Shown here piece after piece: positions 36,059-44,550 of a DNA stretch of 64,000 nucleotides. The stretch is from the NCBI RefSeq assembly GCF_900119495.1, contig NZ_LT632435.1:1441205-1505204 (forward strand). The letters run 5' to 3'. The notes below the pieces were generated by a model. The model saw only the letters and a program-made list of their open reading frames with translations. It searched no databases and was not told where the DNA came from. Position 1 is the stretch's first letter. Every line of letters starts with the position of its first letter. A program made the translations under genes and the position numbers. This DNA is from Arcanobacterium urinimassiliense (GTDB taxonomy: Bacteria > Actinomycetota > Actinomycetes > Actinomycetales > Actinomycetaceae).

Positions 36059-36955
36059 ATGCGATTGATGACTATGGGGTCTTCTTTACCTCCTTATTTT
36101 GGAAACAGCGATAGTGATTTACAGGAATTAGCGCGCCGAATTGGCCCGCTGCAAGCTATGGCCTTTGATGTCGACGGCACAATCGCCGATGCGGAGGGAA
36201 GCGTAGGAGAAAGAGCAGTAGCAGCACTACGCTCCCTTTCCCAAGCCGGTATCGAACCAATAATAGTCACCGGGCGAATTCTCCCCGTTGCGGCCGATCC
36301 CTTGCGGCGCGCGGGACATCACGGCATAGTGATTGCCAGTAACGGCACCCGTATCGGAGATTTAGCTACCGAAGAGATTATTTACTCCCAACCCATGCCA
36401 GAAGAAATTTCCCGATTAGCTATTCAAACTGGGCGGGAATTAGGGCTAGTGACGGTATTTACCCTCCCTGACCGCTTGGTAGTAGAAGTATTTGAAGAAG
36501 GAAATCGCTGGACGCAGGGCGGGTACGCCGTATTTAAGATTGATGTACAAGATTTGGATACAGTAGATCCAACGCTGGTGTATAACGTGATGTTTGGGCA
36601 TCCAGATCCAGCTTATTTAGATAGCCTAAATACCGAATTAAAGGCGCGTTTCCCTTATATAGACCGCTCAATGACCAATTTTTACGAAATGACCGCCCCC
36701 GGCGAAGGTAAAGATAAAGGAATGCAGATATTGGCCGAAAGGAAAGGCATCGACCTGGGAAAAGTAGCCGGCTTCGGAGACGGCGGAAATGACGTAAGCT
36801 GGCTACGCGAAATCGGGCATCCAATTGCAGTAAAAAATGCCCGCCCCGAAGTGATGGAAGTATGCGAAGCGCGCATCGGGCATCACGCAGATGATGCCGT
36901 AGCGCGCTTCATTGAAAATTATCTGGCGGAGTACAGCGGCCCGAGGCTTAACTAA
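36059..36955 (+). CDS. HAD-superfamily (Cof-type) phosphatase
   Basis: A 298-residue Cof/YidA-type HAD hydrolase. Motif I is MAFDVDGTIADAEG (nucleophile Asp, near residue 37) and motif II IIVTGRI (near 68). A large C2 cap sits in the middle. Motif III lysine is in GKDKGMQILAERKGI (near 220) and motif IV GFGDGGNDVSWL (near 238). It acts on phosphorylated sugars or similar small molecules; the substrate is unknown. Several ATG codons occur at the start and none has a clear ribosome-binding site. Confidence 0.88.
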   Translation: MRLMTMGSSLPPYFGNSDSDLQELARRIGPLQAMAFDVDGTIADAEGSVGERAVAALRSLSQAGIEPIIVTGRILPVAADPLRRAGHHGIVIASNGTRIGDLATEEIIYSQPMPEEISRLAIQTGRELGLVTVFTLPDRLVVEVFEEGNRWTQGGYAVFKIDVQDLDTVDPTLVYNVMFGHPDPAYLDSLNTELKARFPYIDRSMTNFYEMTAPGEGKDKGMQILAERKGIDLGKVAGFGDGGNDVSWLREIGHPIAVKNARPEVMEVCEARIGHHADDAVARFIENYLAEYSGPRLN

Positions 36956-37041
36956 TAGCATTAGGAACGGCTTTAGTTATCGAGCTTATCTGCAACTAGA
37001 AACTTAGCCAAGAAGTAATAACTAACTAGCGCTAACACTAA

Positions 37042-37599
37042 TTAGCTCTCTACTCCCCGCTCCGCTGCTCGGTGCGATTTCTCTTCCTCCGTTACGATTT
37101 TTCGATAAATAAACTCCCGGTCACGGCTCTCCCCCACAACGAAGCGATATTCCCCCGCGTGTGTGAAACCGTGCCGTTTATATAGTTTCTGCGCTCCGTA
37201 ATTATTTGCCCATACTCCTAGCCAAATAGTGGATTTCCCTCTCGAAATAAGCCAATCTAAGGCAGTTTCGAAAAGTCTGGTACCCCAGCCCCCTCTTTGG
37301 TAAGCAGCACGCAGATAAATCCGCTTAATCTCTCCGTCTTCCGCGCGCATCTCCGGATGCGGCAAAATACAGTTACCCGCCGTCACATATCCGCAGAGTT
37401 TTTCTCCGTCTACCAAAACCCAGATACTGCTATCTGCATCTTGAATCTGCTCCGCATAGCTTTCCTGCGTATAGGCAGTAGCTAAAAAATTCTGCAAATC
37501 TGCGGGTGGATAGAGATAAGCGAAAGTTTCTTCGAAAGTATCGCGGCTAAGCTCTACTAAGGCATCGAGATCTGCTAACTGCGCCTCTCTGATTTCCAA
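37042..37599 (-). CDS. GNAT-family N-acetyltransferase
   Basis: A 185-residue acetyltransferase of the GNAT fold. The acetyl-CoA pyrophosphate loop is in IYLRAAYQRGGWGTRLFETA (near residue 92), followed by the VWANNYGAQKLYKRHGFTHA motif near 130. Overall it resembles PaiA-like polyamine acetyltransferases, but the substrate is not certain. The start is TTG, 30 bases after the deaminase-like gene, so it is probably the last gene of the permease-deaminase unit. Confidence 0.85.
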   Translation of the reverse strand: MEIREAQLADLDALVELSRDTFEETFAYLYPPADLQNFLATAYTQESYAEQIQDADSSIWVLVDGEKLCGYVTAGNCILPHPEMRAEDGEIKRIYLRAAYQRGGWGTRLFETALDWLISRGKSTIWLGVWANNYGAQKLYKRHGFTHAGEYRFVVGESRDREFIYRKIVTEEEKSHRAAERGVES

Positions 37600-37629
37600 G
37601 AAAATTACACCCCGAACAAAAAGAAACTA

Positions 37630-38634
37630 TTAGTTGAGCGTGGCGCGAATCTCCGCCCGCAAGCGTTCCTTAAGCGACGGAGCTGCCCACGAAATATCTA
37701 CCGCATTGAGGCTCAGCTGCGCCAAAAATTCCGGATCTGCTCCTAGCTCATCTGCCACTAGTTGGAAGTTTTCGTTGATATAGCCGCGGAAATAGGCCGG
37801 ATCGTCAGAGTTGATGCTCACCTTCACTCCCCGCTCCGCTAGCTTAGCAATCAACGGTATTTTCGAGCCGTCTGAAACCCACGTATTAGATACCGGGCAG
37901 CAAGTCAAACCAATTTTGTGCTCTACCAGGTAATCTACGTATTGCGAATTTTCTCCTACATTAGTGCCGTGATCGATGCGGTCTACTTTAATTTCCTCAA
38001 TTAGCTGGCGGATATGTTCAATTGAATCTTTAATATCCACATCGGCGTGCATGGTGAGAAGGAAACCCTCTTGCCGGGCACGGGCAAAAACTGCCGCGAA
38101 TTTATCGGGGGCGTTGCCGGTCTCATCAGAATCTAAACCAACTCCGAGAATCCACTTCTTATAGGGAAGCGCCTCAAGCAGGGTAGCCATCGCATATTCG
38201 GCCTGGAAATCTCGCAAGAAGCACATGATGAGCGCAGACTGTATTCCGAGAGTCTGCTCCGCTTCCACCTGTGCCCGATGTAAACCGGAAATCACGGTAT
38301 CGAAGCTGACTCCGCGGCAAGTGTGCGCCTGCGGATCAAAGAATATCTCGGCGTAGCGCACGTTCTGCGCAGCAGCTTTTTTCAGATATTCCATCGCTAG
38401 ATCATAGAAATCAGCACTGGTACGCAGCACCTGCATGCCGTCGTAATAAGAAGCCAGGAAAGAAGCTAAATCGGTGAACTGGTAGGAATCATATACTTCC
38501 TGCGCAGTTTTTTCGGCTAGCTCAATTCCATTCCGCTGCGCCAGCTTAAATTTCAAATCTGGCTCTAGAGTGCCTTCAATATGTAGATGTAGCTCTACTT
38601 TTGGAAGTTTTTGCACAAAGGAAGAAACCTGCAT
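37630..38634 (-). CDS. add: adenosine/adenine deaminase-family aminohydrolase
   Basis: A 334-residue amidohydrolase of the adenosine deaminase family. The metal motif is ELHLHIEGTLEP (residues 15-26). FDPQAHTCRG near 98 is the sub-pattern of bacterial/fungal adenine deaminases rather than of classical adenosine deaminases. RIDHGTNVG (near 228) and NSDDPAYFRGY (near 275) supply further active-site residues. The usual catalytic HAGE segment reads HADVD here, so the proton-donor Glu is missing or moved. The substrate may be an N6-modified adenine; adenine or adenosine remains possible. AAAGGTG precedes the ATG. Confidence 0.8.
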   Translation of the reverse strand: MQVSSFVQKLPKVELHLHIEGTLEPDLKFKLAQRNGIELAEKTAQEVYDSYQFTDLASFLASYYDGMQVLRTSADFYDLAMEYLKKAAAQNVRYAEIFFDPQAHTCRGVSFDTVISGLHRAQVEAEQTLGIQSALIMCFLRDFQAEYAMATLLEALPYKKWILGVGLDSDETGNAPDKFAAVFARARQEGFLLTMHADVDIKDSIEHIRQLIEEIKVDRIDHGTNVGENSQYVDYLVEHKIGLTCCPVSNTWVSDGSKIPLIAKLAERGVKVSINSDDPAYFRGYINENFQLVADELGADPEFLAQLSLNAVDISWAAPSLKERLRAEIRATLN

Positions 38635-38645
38635 TTTTACACCTT

Positions 38646-40424
38646 TCAGTTATTAGTGCGCCCAGCCGGCGAATCTACTACCGGGTCTGCTACTACAAAT
38701 TTTACACAGTCAATTAATCCTAAATCGGTAATTGCCCATTCCGGGATAGCGGTGATTGAGAGGAAGAGGAGCTGGCCGAAAGGAGATTCCAAATCGCTTC
38801 CCAATTCTTCCCGAGCTACCCGATCCATATTCTTCTCGGCGGCAGCCATCTCTTCGGCCGGCAGATCTGCCACGATACCGCCTACCGGAAGCGGAAGACG
38901 AGCGAGCACTTCTCCATCTGCCACGGCAATTTGCCCGCCGCCCATCTTAGCAACCTCATTGATTGCCAAAGCCATATCTGCGGCATTTGTACCAGCTACC
39001 ACCACATTATTATCATCTGGAGCATTGGAAGTGGCGATTGCGCCTTTTTTAATTCCGAATCCATTTACAAAAGCCACTGCCAGATTGTCGGTCTTGCCGT
39101 AACGCTCGGCCACTGCCACCATAATGGCATCTTGCTTCGTATCCACCTGTACTACTCCGTCTACCACCGGCAGCTCAATATGGGCGCCCGGACGGCGGAA
39201 AGCTACATCCTTGCTGAGCACGATAGCTTGCACAGTGGCACTCTCACCCGCAGCCGTCACCTTAATACGTTCCGGAGCGATTTCCCCAATCCGGAAAGTA
39301 TCTAGCACGGTGGCGCTCCGTTCAGGAATGACGGGCGGCTGTACCGGCAAACCACCTCGAGCCACGATTCTTCCCGCTTTCATCACCTGCTGCGGGCGGA
39401 AATCTTCTAAATCATCTACGAAGAGAATATCTGCAAAACGCCCCGGAGCAATCGAGCCAATCTGATGATCTAGTCTAAACATCCGCGCCGTATTAATAGT
39501 ACCCATTTGAATCGCCTGCATAGGAGTAACTCCACACTCGATAGCTAGGCGCACTACGTAATCCAGATGCCCGCGGGAAAGCACATCGGTAGCAGTGATA
39601 TCGTCTGTACAGAAACCAACCCGATCACTCGGCGCTCCCATTTCCGTAATCAATTTAATGTTTTCTCGCAACATCGGCGCGGCGGTAGATTCCCGAATAA
39701 TAATATTAATGCCATTGCGCATCTTCTCCAGTTCCTCTTCCGGAGAATACGATTCATGGCAGAGTGCCACCCCGGCGGCAGCGAAACCAGCAGTACGCCG
39801 TGCATCAATCAGAGGTGCACAGCCAAATACCGGAAGCCGATTCTCCTGCGCTAAATCTAGGGCCGCTAAGACTTCTTCATCGCCATCTTCGACCATTTCC
39901 TGCACGGTTTCCCAGAGCCCGACACATTCTGGCATCTTTTGCGCTTTTTCGTGATCTTTCGAGCGGAAAGTATAGCCGACATTCGATTCCGGAATTGTGT
40001 AGGGAGCGCGCGTGGGAGCTCCCCACCATACGTGCATCGATCCTTGCTCGGTCTCCTGTAAAAATTCTTTTACTCCCTCTACGCCCGCGGCCACCAAAAT
40101 CTGATCTAGACCAGAAATTGCGGAGGTAGTACCGTAGCGCGAAAGTAATTCCGAAAGCATGGTGACGGAGAGTTTTGAACACTCAATATGTAAATGCCCA
40201 TCAATTAACCCCGGCGTGAGATAGCGGTTTTCCGCGTCGATTATCTCGGTATCTGGGCCGCACTGCGCACTTACATCACCTACGGCAGCAATTCGCCCAT
40301 CAGCAATAGCGATATCGGCGGGATAAATCTCCCCCGTCAACACATTTACTAAACGCCCATTTTTAATGACGGTATCGGCAAAATCCCGCGCATAAGCTAC
40401 ATCTAATAGATGACGATTCAGCAT
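38646..40424 (-). CDS. ade: adenine deaminase-like amidohydrolase (Ade family, variant active site)
   Basis: A 592-residue protein aligned end to end with bacterial Ade, including the C-terminal cyclase-like domain (ISITAIPEW-type ending). It keeps HLHIE (near residue 78), CHESYSPEEELEKMRNGINI (near 235) and FCTDDIT (near 283). But the Ade motif D-P-H-E-I is replaced by SGLDQI (near residue 103) and D-G-H by F-G-C (near 211). So one metal-binding half-site appears lost. Function as true adenine deaminase is doubtful. It overlaps the permease stop by seven bases and carries AAAGGAGAG before its ATG. Confidence 0.75.
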   Translation of the reverse strand: MLNRHLLDVAYARDFADTVIKNGRLVNVLTGEIYPADIAIADGRIAAVGDVSAQCGPDTEIIDAENRYLTPGLIDGHLHIECSKLSVTMLSELLSRYGTTSAISGLDQILVAAGVEGVKEFLQETEQGSMHVWWGAPTRAPYTIPESNVGYTFRSKDHEKAQKMPECVGLWETVQEMVEDGDEEVLAALDLAQENRLPVFGCAPLIDARRTAGFAAAGVALCHESYSPEEELEKMRNGINIIIRESTAAPMLRENIKLITEMGAPSDRVGFCTDDITATDVLSRGHLDYVVRLAIECGVTPMQAIQMGTINTARMFRLDHQIGSIAPGRFADILFVDDLEDFRPQQVMKAGRIVARGGLPVQPPVIPERSATVLDTFRIGEIAPERIKVTAAGESATVQAIVLSKDVAFRRPGAHIELPVVDGVVQVDTKQDAIMVAVAERYGKTDNLAVAFVNGFGIKKGAIATSNAPDDNNVVVAGTNAADMALAINEVAKMGGGQIAVADGEVLARLPLPVGGIVADLPAEEMAAAEKNMDRVAREELGSDLESPFGQLLFLSITAIPEWAITDLGLIDCVKFVVADPVVDSPAGRTNN

Positions 40425-41854
40425 TTCTCTCCTTTATTTTTTTGCATAATTTTTTCTAAACTTAGGTAAATAAGCGCGCTCACACAGATTCCAGCCGGAA
40501 TTGCCAAATCTGGAGCAGCTGCCGGATTGGCTGGGGAAAGAGCAGCAGCTATGCTTCCCACAAAATAACCCGTATTGGCGAATAAAGCCGCCGCCAGCAT
40601 TCCCGCCGCTAAAGCGCAGAAACCTGGTATTTGTATTCCTCCCCAACCCCAATATGGGCCACCTTTGATATTCATTAAGCCAGCGAGGTCATATTTACCG
40701 CGTTTCAACGCCCAATTCAGTAGATAGATAGTAACCCAGGGCGCTAGCCAGATACTGAGTGAACCCACAAAAGCACTCAAGAATTGATAAAAAGCAGAGT
40801 GGGAAACAGCCAAGATGGTGGCGGCTATACAGATTAAAGAATCGGTGACTACCACTACGGAACGCCGGGCAGGAATTCCTGCCGTTAATAGATTCAAAGA
40901 AGAAGAATACAGATTCGTACTATTTTGTAAAAGGAGTCCGAACGCCACCAAAAGCAAAAACGGAATTGCAAAACCGGCCGGTAAAATAGCTGGAATAGCT
41001 AAAGGATCCGATAGGTCTACCGTAGCATCCACCGCGACAGTCGCCATGGCCGCCCCGAGAGTCTGTAAAAGTAAATAAGGAATAAAACCACCTAGAGCTG
41101 CCCAGATACCTACTTCCCCAGGGCGTGTATCACGCGGAAGATAACGAGAAAAATTACTTCCTGAGCAAGCCCAGCTCAGACCACCAGAGATAGCTACGAA
41201 ACTTATTGCACTGATTAAAGTAGCCGTAGTGGCACCGGCAGTGGCATCAAATATATTGGTGCGCGGAATTATTACCACTGCTAATACACAGAATGCACCG
41301 GCAAAAATTATCGCGGCGTATTTTTGTGCCACCATGAGTAGGTGATAACCAATTAACGGCAGCAGCATCTGAAGGATTCCGAGGGCAGCGATTAAAACAA
41401 TTTCCCCTGCCGACCCGAGAGAAATTCCTGCTAATGAAAGTAGAGCAGCTACGGCGTAGTACACCAGAATCAGACCTGCCGCTTCAAATCCAAGCAACAT
41501 TAGCCAGGAAAATACCCCGTTGGGGCGCCCGCCGCGCGGCCCGAGCCAAGCCCGCGATATAGTCATATTGGTGGTGCCGGTGGCAGGACCTTGCACAGAG
41601 GCGAGAGCCAAGAGCGGATAAGAAAATAAATTACCGAGAATGATGGCTGTTAATGCTTGCCAAAAGTTGAGGCCAAATAGCAGCACCAGCATCGCCCCGT
41701 AAGATACGGTGAATATATTGGTGGTGGTGCCTGCCCAGAGAAAAAATAAATCTTTCGGGCGTCCATCCCGCTTTTCAGGCGGAACGATATCAATCCCTTG
41801 CTGGTCGAAGTTCGAATCTGGCAGATTATCTACTTCCGCTACCGGACCTGACAA
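40418..41854 (-). CDS. NCS1-family cytosine/purine permease
   Basis: A 478-residue transporter with about 12 transmembrane helices. The segment FFLWAGTTTNIFTVSYGAM near residue 36 and the conserved GPATGTTNMTISRAWLG near 95 mark it as an NCS1 nucleobase:cation symporter of the CodB/purine branch. The start is TTG, six bases after AAAGGAG. It heads the deaminase unit and overlaps the Ade-like gene by seven bases. The exact nucleobase is unknown. Confidence 0.88.
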   Translation of the reverse strand: MSGPVAEVDNLPDSNFDQQGIDIVPPEKRDGRPKDLFFLWAGTTTNIFTVSYGAMLVLLFGLNFWQALTAIILGNLFSYPLLALASVQGPATGTTNMTISRAWLGPRGGRPNGVFSWLMLLGFEAAGLILVYYAVAALLSLAGISLGSAGEIVLIAALGILQMLLPLIGYHLLMVAQKYAAIIFAGAFCVLAVVIIPRTNIFDATAGATTATLISAISFVAISGGLSWACSGSNFSRYLPRDTRPGEVGIWAALGGFIPYLLLQTLGAAMATVAVDATVDLSDPLAIPAILPAGFAIPFLLLVAFGLLLQNSTNLYSSSLNLLTAGIPARRSVVVVTDSLICIAATILAVSHSAFYQFLSAFVGSLSIWLAPWVTIYLLNWALKRGKYDLAGLMNIKGGPYWGWGGIQIPGFCALAAGMLAAALFANTGYFVGSIAAALSPANPAAAPDLAIPAGICVSALIYLSLEKIMQKNKGEKC

Positions 41855-41860
41855 ATGTGT

Positions 41861-41936
41861 CTCCTTTAGATGAGAAAGGTGCCCAGCCGAACTGGGTTAG
41901 GGCCGCTATTAGCGTATGCTCTCATCTAAAGATGAG
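41861..41936 (-). promoter_or_regulatory. switch-like leader RNA candidate of the permease-deaminase operon
   Basis: A perfect 12-bp pairing joins 41864-41875 with 41920-41931, enclosing two small hairpins: CGCT/AGCG at 41904-41914 and CCCAG/CTGGG at 41882-41896. This gives a three-way-junction shape. Its 3' arm on the minus strand includes the AAAG of the Shine-Dalgarno sequence AAAGGAG (41861-41867). The 5' arm can instead fold locally as CTCATC-TAAA-GATGAG (41921-41936). The two folds exclude each other. No known riboswitch consensus was recognised; a DNA operator is the alternative. Confidence 0.5.
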
Positions 41937-42051
41937 CAAGCTGAGCTATAAAAAAGCAGGAATTACTCACTCTATGAGACAGTCGCGCCTTATTTATGAG
42001 AATGCATCTACTCATTTATTCATTGCGCGCGCTTACTCATTGCACTTTTGC

Positions 42052-42312
42052 TCATTGCGCGCCGGGGACTCCCGCTGCTTTATTAGCTGCTAGTACCCCA
42101 TTCGTGCGCTGCGGATCGCGCGGAGGATGTACCTTCACCCGTGCCGCCTTATTCGCAGCTTCTATTCCGGCGGTAGGGAAAGCCTTTTTCTTTTTTCGGC
42201 TCAGCTTCGGAATCGTAGAAGTCACTTTCCGCATAATTGCTCCCATTTGCCGCGGAAAACGCGCCTGTGCTATTCCGAACAGTTTAAATGCCAACTCTTT
42301 CATTTTATCCAT
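42052..42312 (-). CDS. small basic ORF coupled to glpD, unknown function
   Basis: An 86-residue frame starting at ATG 42312 and overlapping the last codons of glpD, with GGAGG adjacent; a second ATG at 42303 has better spacing. The product is Lys/Arg-rich (KLSRKKKKAFPTAG) with a repeated AANKAA word (EAANKAARVK, LAANKAAGVPG). I recognise no family. Overlap and ribosome-binding site argue for a real gene, but lack of known homology keeps this tentative. Confidence 0.4.
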   Translation of the reverse strand: MDKMKELAFKLFGIAQARFPRQMGAIMRKVTSTIPKLSRKKKKAFPTAGIEAANKAARVKVHPPRDPQRTNGVLAANKAAGVPGAQ

Positions 42313-43975
42313 GCCTCCGTTTTCCTTGCCCTTTAGCTGGAGATTTTCCACTCACTACCGCTTCTAAACTCGACGCAGCTTCCTTCGACGCAGCTTTCTC
42401 CTGCGCAGCTTCCGCTTTATCTACCGCCGCCGGGCTATTTAGCATTTGAAAAATTTCCGCTATCTCCGCGCGCGCTGCCTCTGCTTGCTCTGGAATCATA
42501 GAAAGGCGCGTCCGGCGTTCCAAAATATCTTCTACACAAAGCGCCCCCTCATGCGTAATAGCAAACTCTACTTCCGCCCGCGTCAAATCCAAATCCGCAA
42601 TTCTTCCGAGCGGATTCGCCACCGTAGCCTCTGCCACTACCCGGCGGGATTCTTTTCCATAGCGTCTGATTAGGAACTCCGGCAATCCGTAAATATCACG
42701 CAATGCCACCCGTTCATTTTCCGGATGCCGCGGCGCCCCTACCAAAGGAAGGTTACGGGTACGGCACGGTTCCGCAAATAAATTGCGATAGGCCAGAGTC
42801 TCGTCTAGTGCTTCTTCCGCCATATAGCGATACTCGGTGAACTTTCCACCCACAATCGAAACTAGGCCATTAGCGGACTTAATAATCGCATGCCGCCGGG
42901 AAAGATCAGCGGTAGCCGCCTCCGTATCCGAAGTGAGCAAGGGGCGTAAGCCAGTAAAAGCTCCCCGAATATCAGCTCGGCTTAATTTTCGCTCTAAAGC
43001 GGGGTTGATATTTTCTAAAAGAAAATCAATATCTGCTTCTGGAGTATCCGGCACATCCGGAATAGGCCCCGGCTGATCCTCATCGGTCAATCCTAGATAG
43101 CAGCGACCTTTATCAGCCGGAAGTATGAATAAATAGCGAGAAATTGAATCCCGGAGCGGAATAGTGAGAGCACCTTTAGGATTGCCGAGCGTTTCCGCAT
43201 CGAATACTAAATGCGTACCGCGCGCGGGGCGAATCTTTATTGTTTTATCTAATTCCGGTGCCCAAACGCCTGCTGCGTTTATTACCGCTTTTGCTTCTAG
43301 CTGGAATTCTTCCCCAGTTAATTCATTATGCAGTAATGCCCCGTTCCCCGTGGCAGCACTGGCACTGCAATAGGTGAAAATTTTCGCACCGGCTCCGGCC
43401 GCACTGCGCGCTACCGCCAGCACCATCCGCGCATCGTCTATCATCTGCCCGTCATAATTCACCCACGCGCCTTTTAGTCCGTCTCTTTTTGCCGCTGGCA
43501 CTAACTCGAGCGCCTGTTTCTTCCCGAGAAAACGCGAACGCGGAAGAGTGGAACGCTTCGTAAAAGCCGCCATACTGAGCAAATCGCCAGCTAGATATCC
43601 AACTCGAACTGCCAGCGCTTGCAATAAAGAAATATAACTATTCAGCGGCGTGACTTGCGCTAAGGGGTGCACTAAATGCGGAGCTGAATTTTCCATAATA
43701 ATCCGCCGCTCGCAAGCAGAGTGATAAGCGATATTCACCTGCATTTTTGCTAAGTAGCGCAGCCCGCCGTGCGCCAATTTAGATGACCAGCGCGAAGTGC
43801 CAAAACCTAAATCGTGTTTCTCCACTAATACTGTATTTAGACCGCGCGTAGCCGCATCGAGAGCAATGCCTGCTCCGGTAATTCCGCCTCCGATTACTAG
43901 CAAATCTACCTGTGGATTTTTCTTTAACGCTTCCCATTCCTGCTCCCGGCGGGCCGCATTCAAAGCAGTATTCAT
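42305..43975 (-). CDS. glpD: aerobic glycerol-3-phosphate dehydrogenase
   Basis: A membrane-associated flavoenzyme oxidising glycerol-3-phosphate to dihydroxyacetone phosphate and reducing menaquinone. The 556-residue protein has the FAD-binding VIGGGITGAGIALDAATRG (residues 26-44), the GlpD signature GFGTSRWSSKLAHGGLRYL (near 57) and RPARGTHLVFD (near 252). Its ATG overlaps the TetR stop by four bases. The C-terminal 40 residues are Ala/Lys/Glu-rich and not part of the usual fold. Confidence 0.95.
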   Translation of the reverse strand: MNTALNAARREQEWEALKKNPQVDLLVIGGGITGAGIALDAATRGLNTVLVEKHDLGFGTSRWSSKLAHGGLRYLAKMQVNIAYHSACERRIIMENSAPHLVHPLAQVTPLNSYISLLQALAVRVGYLAGDLLSMAAFTKRSTLPRSRFLGKKQALELVPAAKRDGLKGAWVNYDGQMIDDARMVLAVARSAAGAGAKIFTYCSASAATGNGALLHNELTGEEFQLEAKAVINAAGVWAPELDKTIKIRPARGTHLVFDAETLGNPKGALTIPLRDSISRYLFILPADKGRCYLGLTDEDQPGPIPDVPDTPEADIDFLLENINPALERKLSRADIRGAFTGLRPLLTSDTEAATADLSRRHAIIKSANGLVSIVGGKFTEYRYMAEEALDETLAYRNLFAEPCRTRNLPLVGAPRHPENERVALRDIYGLPEFLIRRYGKESRRVVAEATVANPLGRIADLDLTRAEVEFAITHEGALCVEDILERRTRLSMIPEQAEAARAEIAEIFQMLNSPAAVDKAEAAQEKAASKEAASSLEAVVSGKSPAKGQGKRRHG

Positions 43976-44550
43976 TTTATTAAATACCCTTCCAATATTT
44001 GGGTTAATTCTTTTTCCCAGCTTTCTTCATCGATAAAGCCGCTCACTATCCGCGCACTCAGAGCTGCTGATTGCACAGCTATGAGCACAAATACCGCTTT
44101 ATGCAGTGGATTTTCTTTATTTATGCCCGGTACGCGCTCAATCAAATAAGCCAAGACGTCGATAATTGCCAACTGGCTGCGCCCCAAGCGCTCAAACTGA
44201 TAAGTGAGGAGTAAATCGGGTTCTTCGTTAATAATTATTTGCAAAAGCGCGTTATCGCGCACTTTCGCCGCCATCTGCACTATGTAGCGCACAAAAAGCG
44301 GGCCGTTATCCGGAATATCTTCAATATCCAGTAACTCCAGCAATTCCTGCGTAAGCACATCAGCAGTAATTTCTGTGACGTTGCGATACCTTTTGTAGAC
44401 GGTAGGCCGGCTAATTCCGGCTTTTTTAGCAATATCAGTGATGCTAGGGTTAGCACCTCCGTACAAAATACAACTGCGCGCTGCATCTAAAATAGCTTGC
44501 GCAGTGGCATCAGTATTGCGTTGCAGCACTTTCTCTACAAGTTTCAGCAT
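43972..44550 (-). CDS. TetR-family transcriptional regulator
   Basis: About 192 residues. The N-terminal TetR helix-turn-helix is ITDIAKKAGISRPTVYKRY (near residue 35), and the rest is the helical ligand-binding domain. I use the ATG at 44550, which overlaps the diacylglycerol kinase stop (ATGCTGA); the longer frame begins inside that gene. It lies between the kinase and glpD in one transcription unit and probably regulates it, perhaps in response to a lipid ligand. Confidence 0.88.
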   Translation of the reverse strand: MLKLVEKVLQRNTDATAQAILDAARSCILYGGANPSITDIAKKAGISRPTVYKRYRNVTEITADVLTQELLELLDIEDIPDNGPLFVRYIVQMAAKVRDNALLQIIINEEPDLLLTYQFERLGRSQLAIIDVLAYLIERVPGINKENPLHKAVFVLIAVQSAALSARIVSGFIDEESWEKELTQILEGYLIK

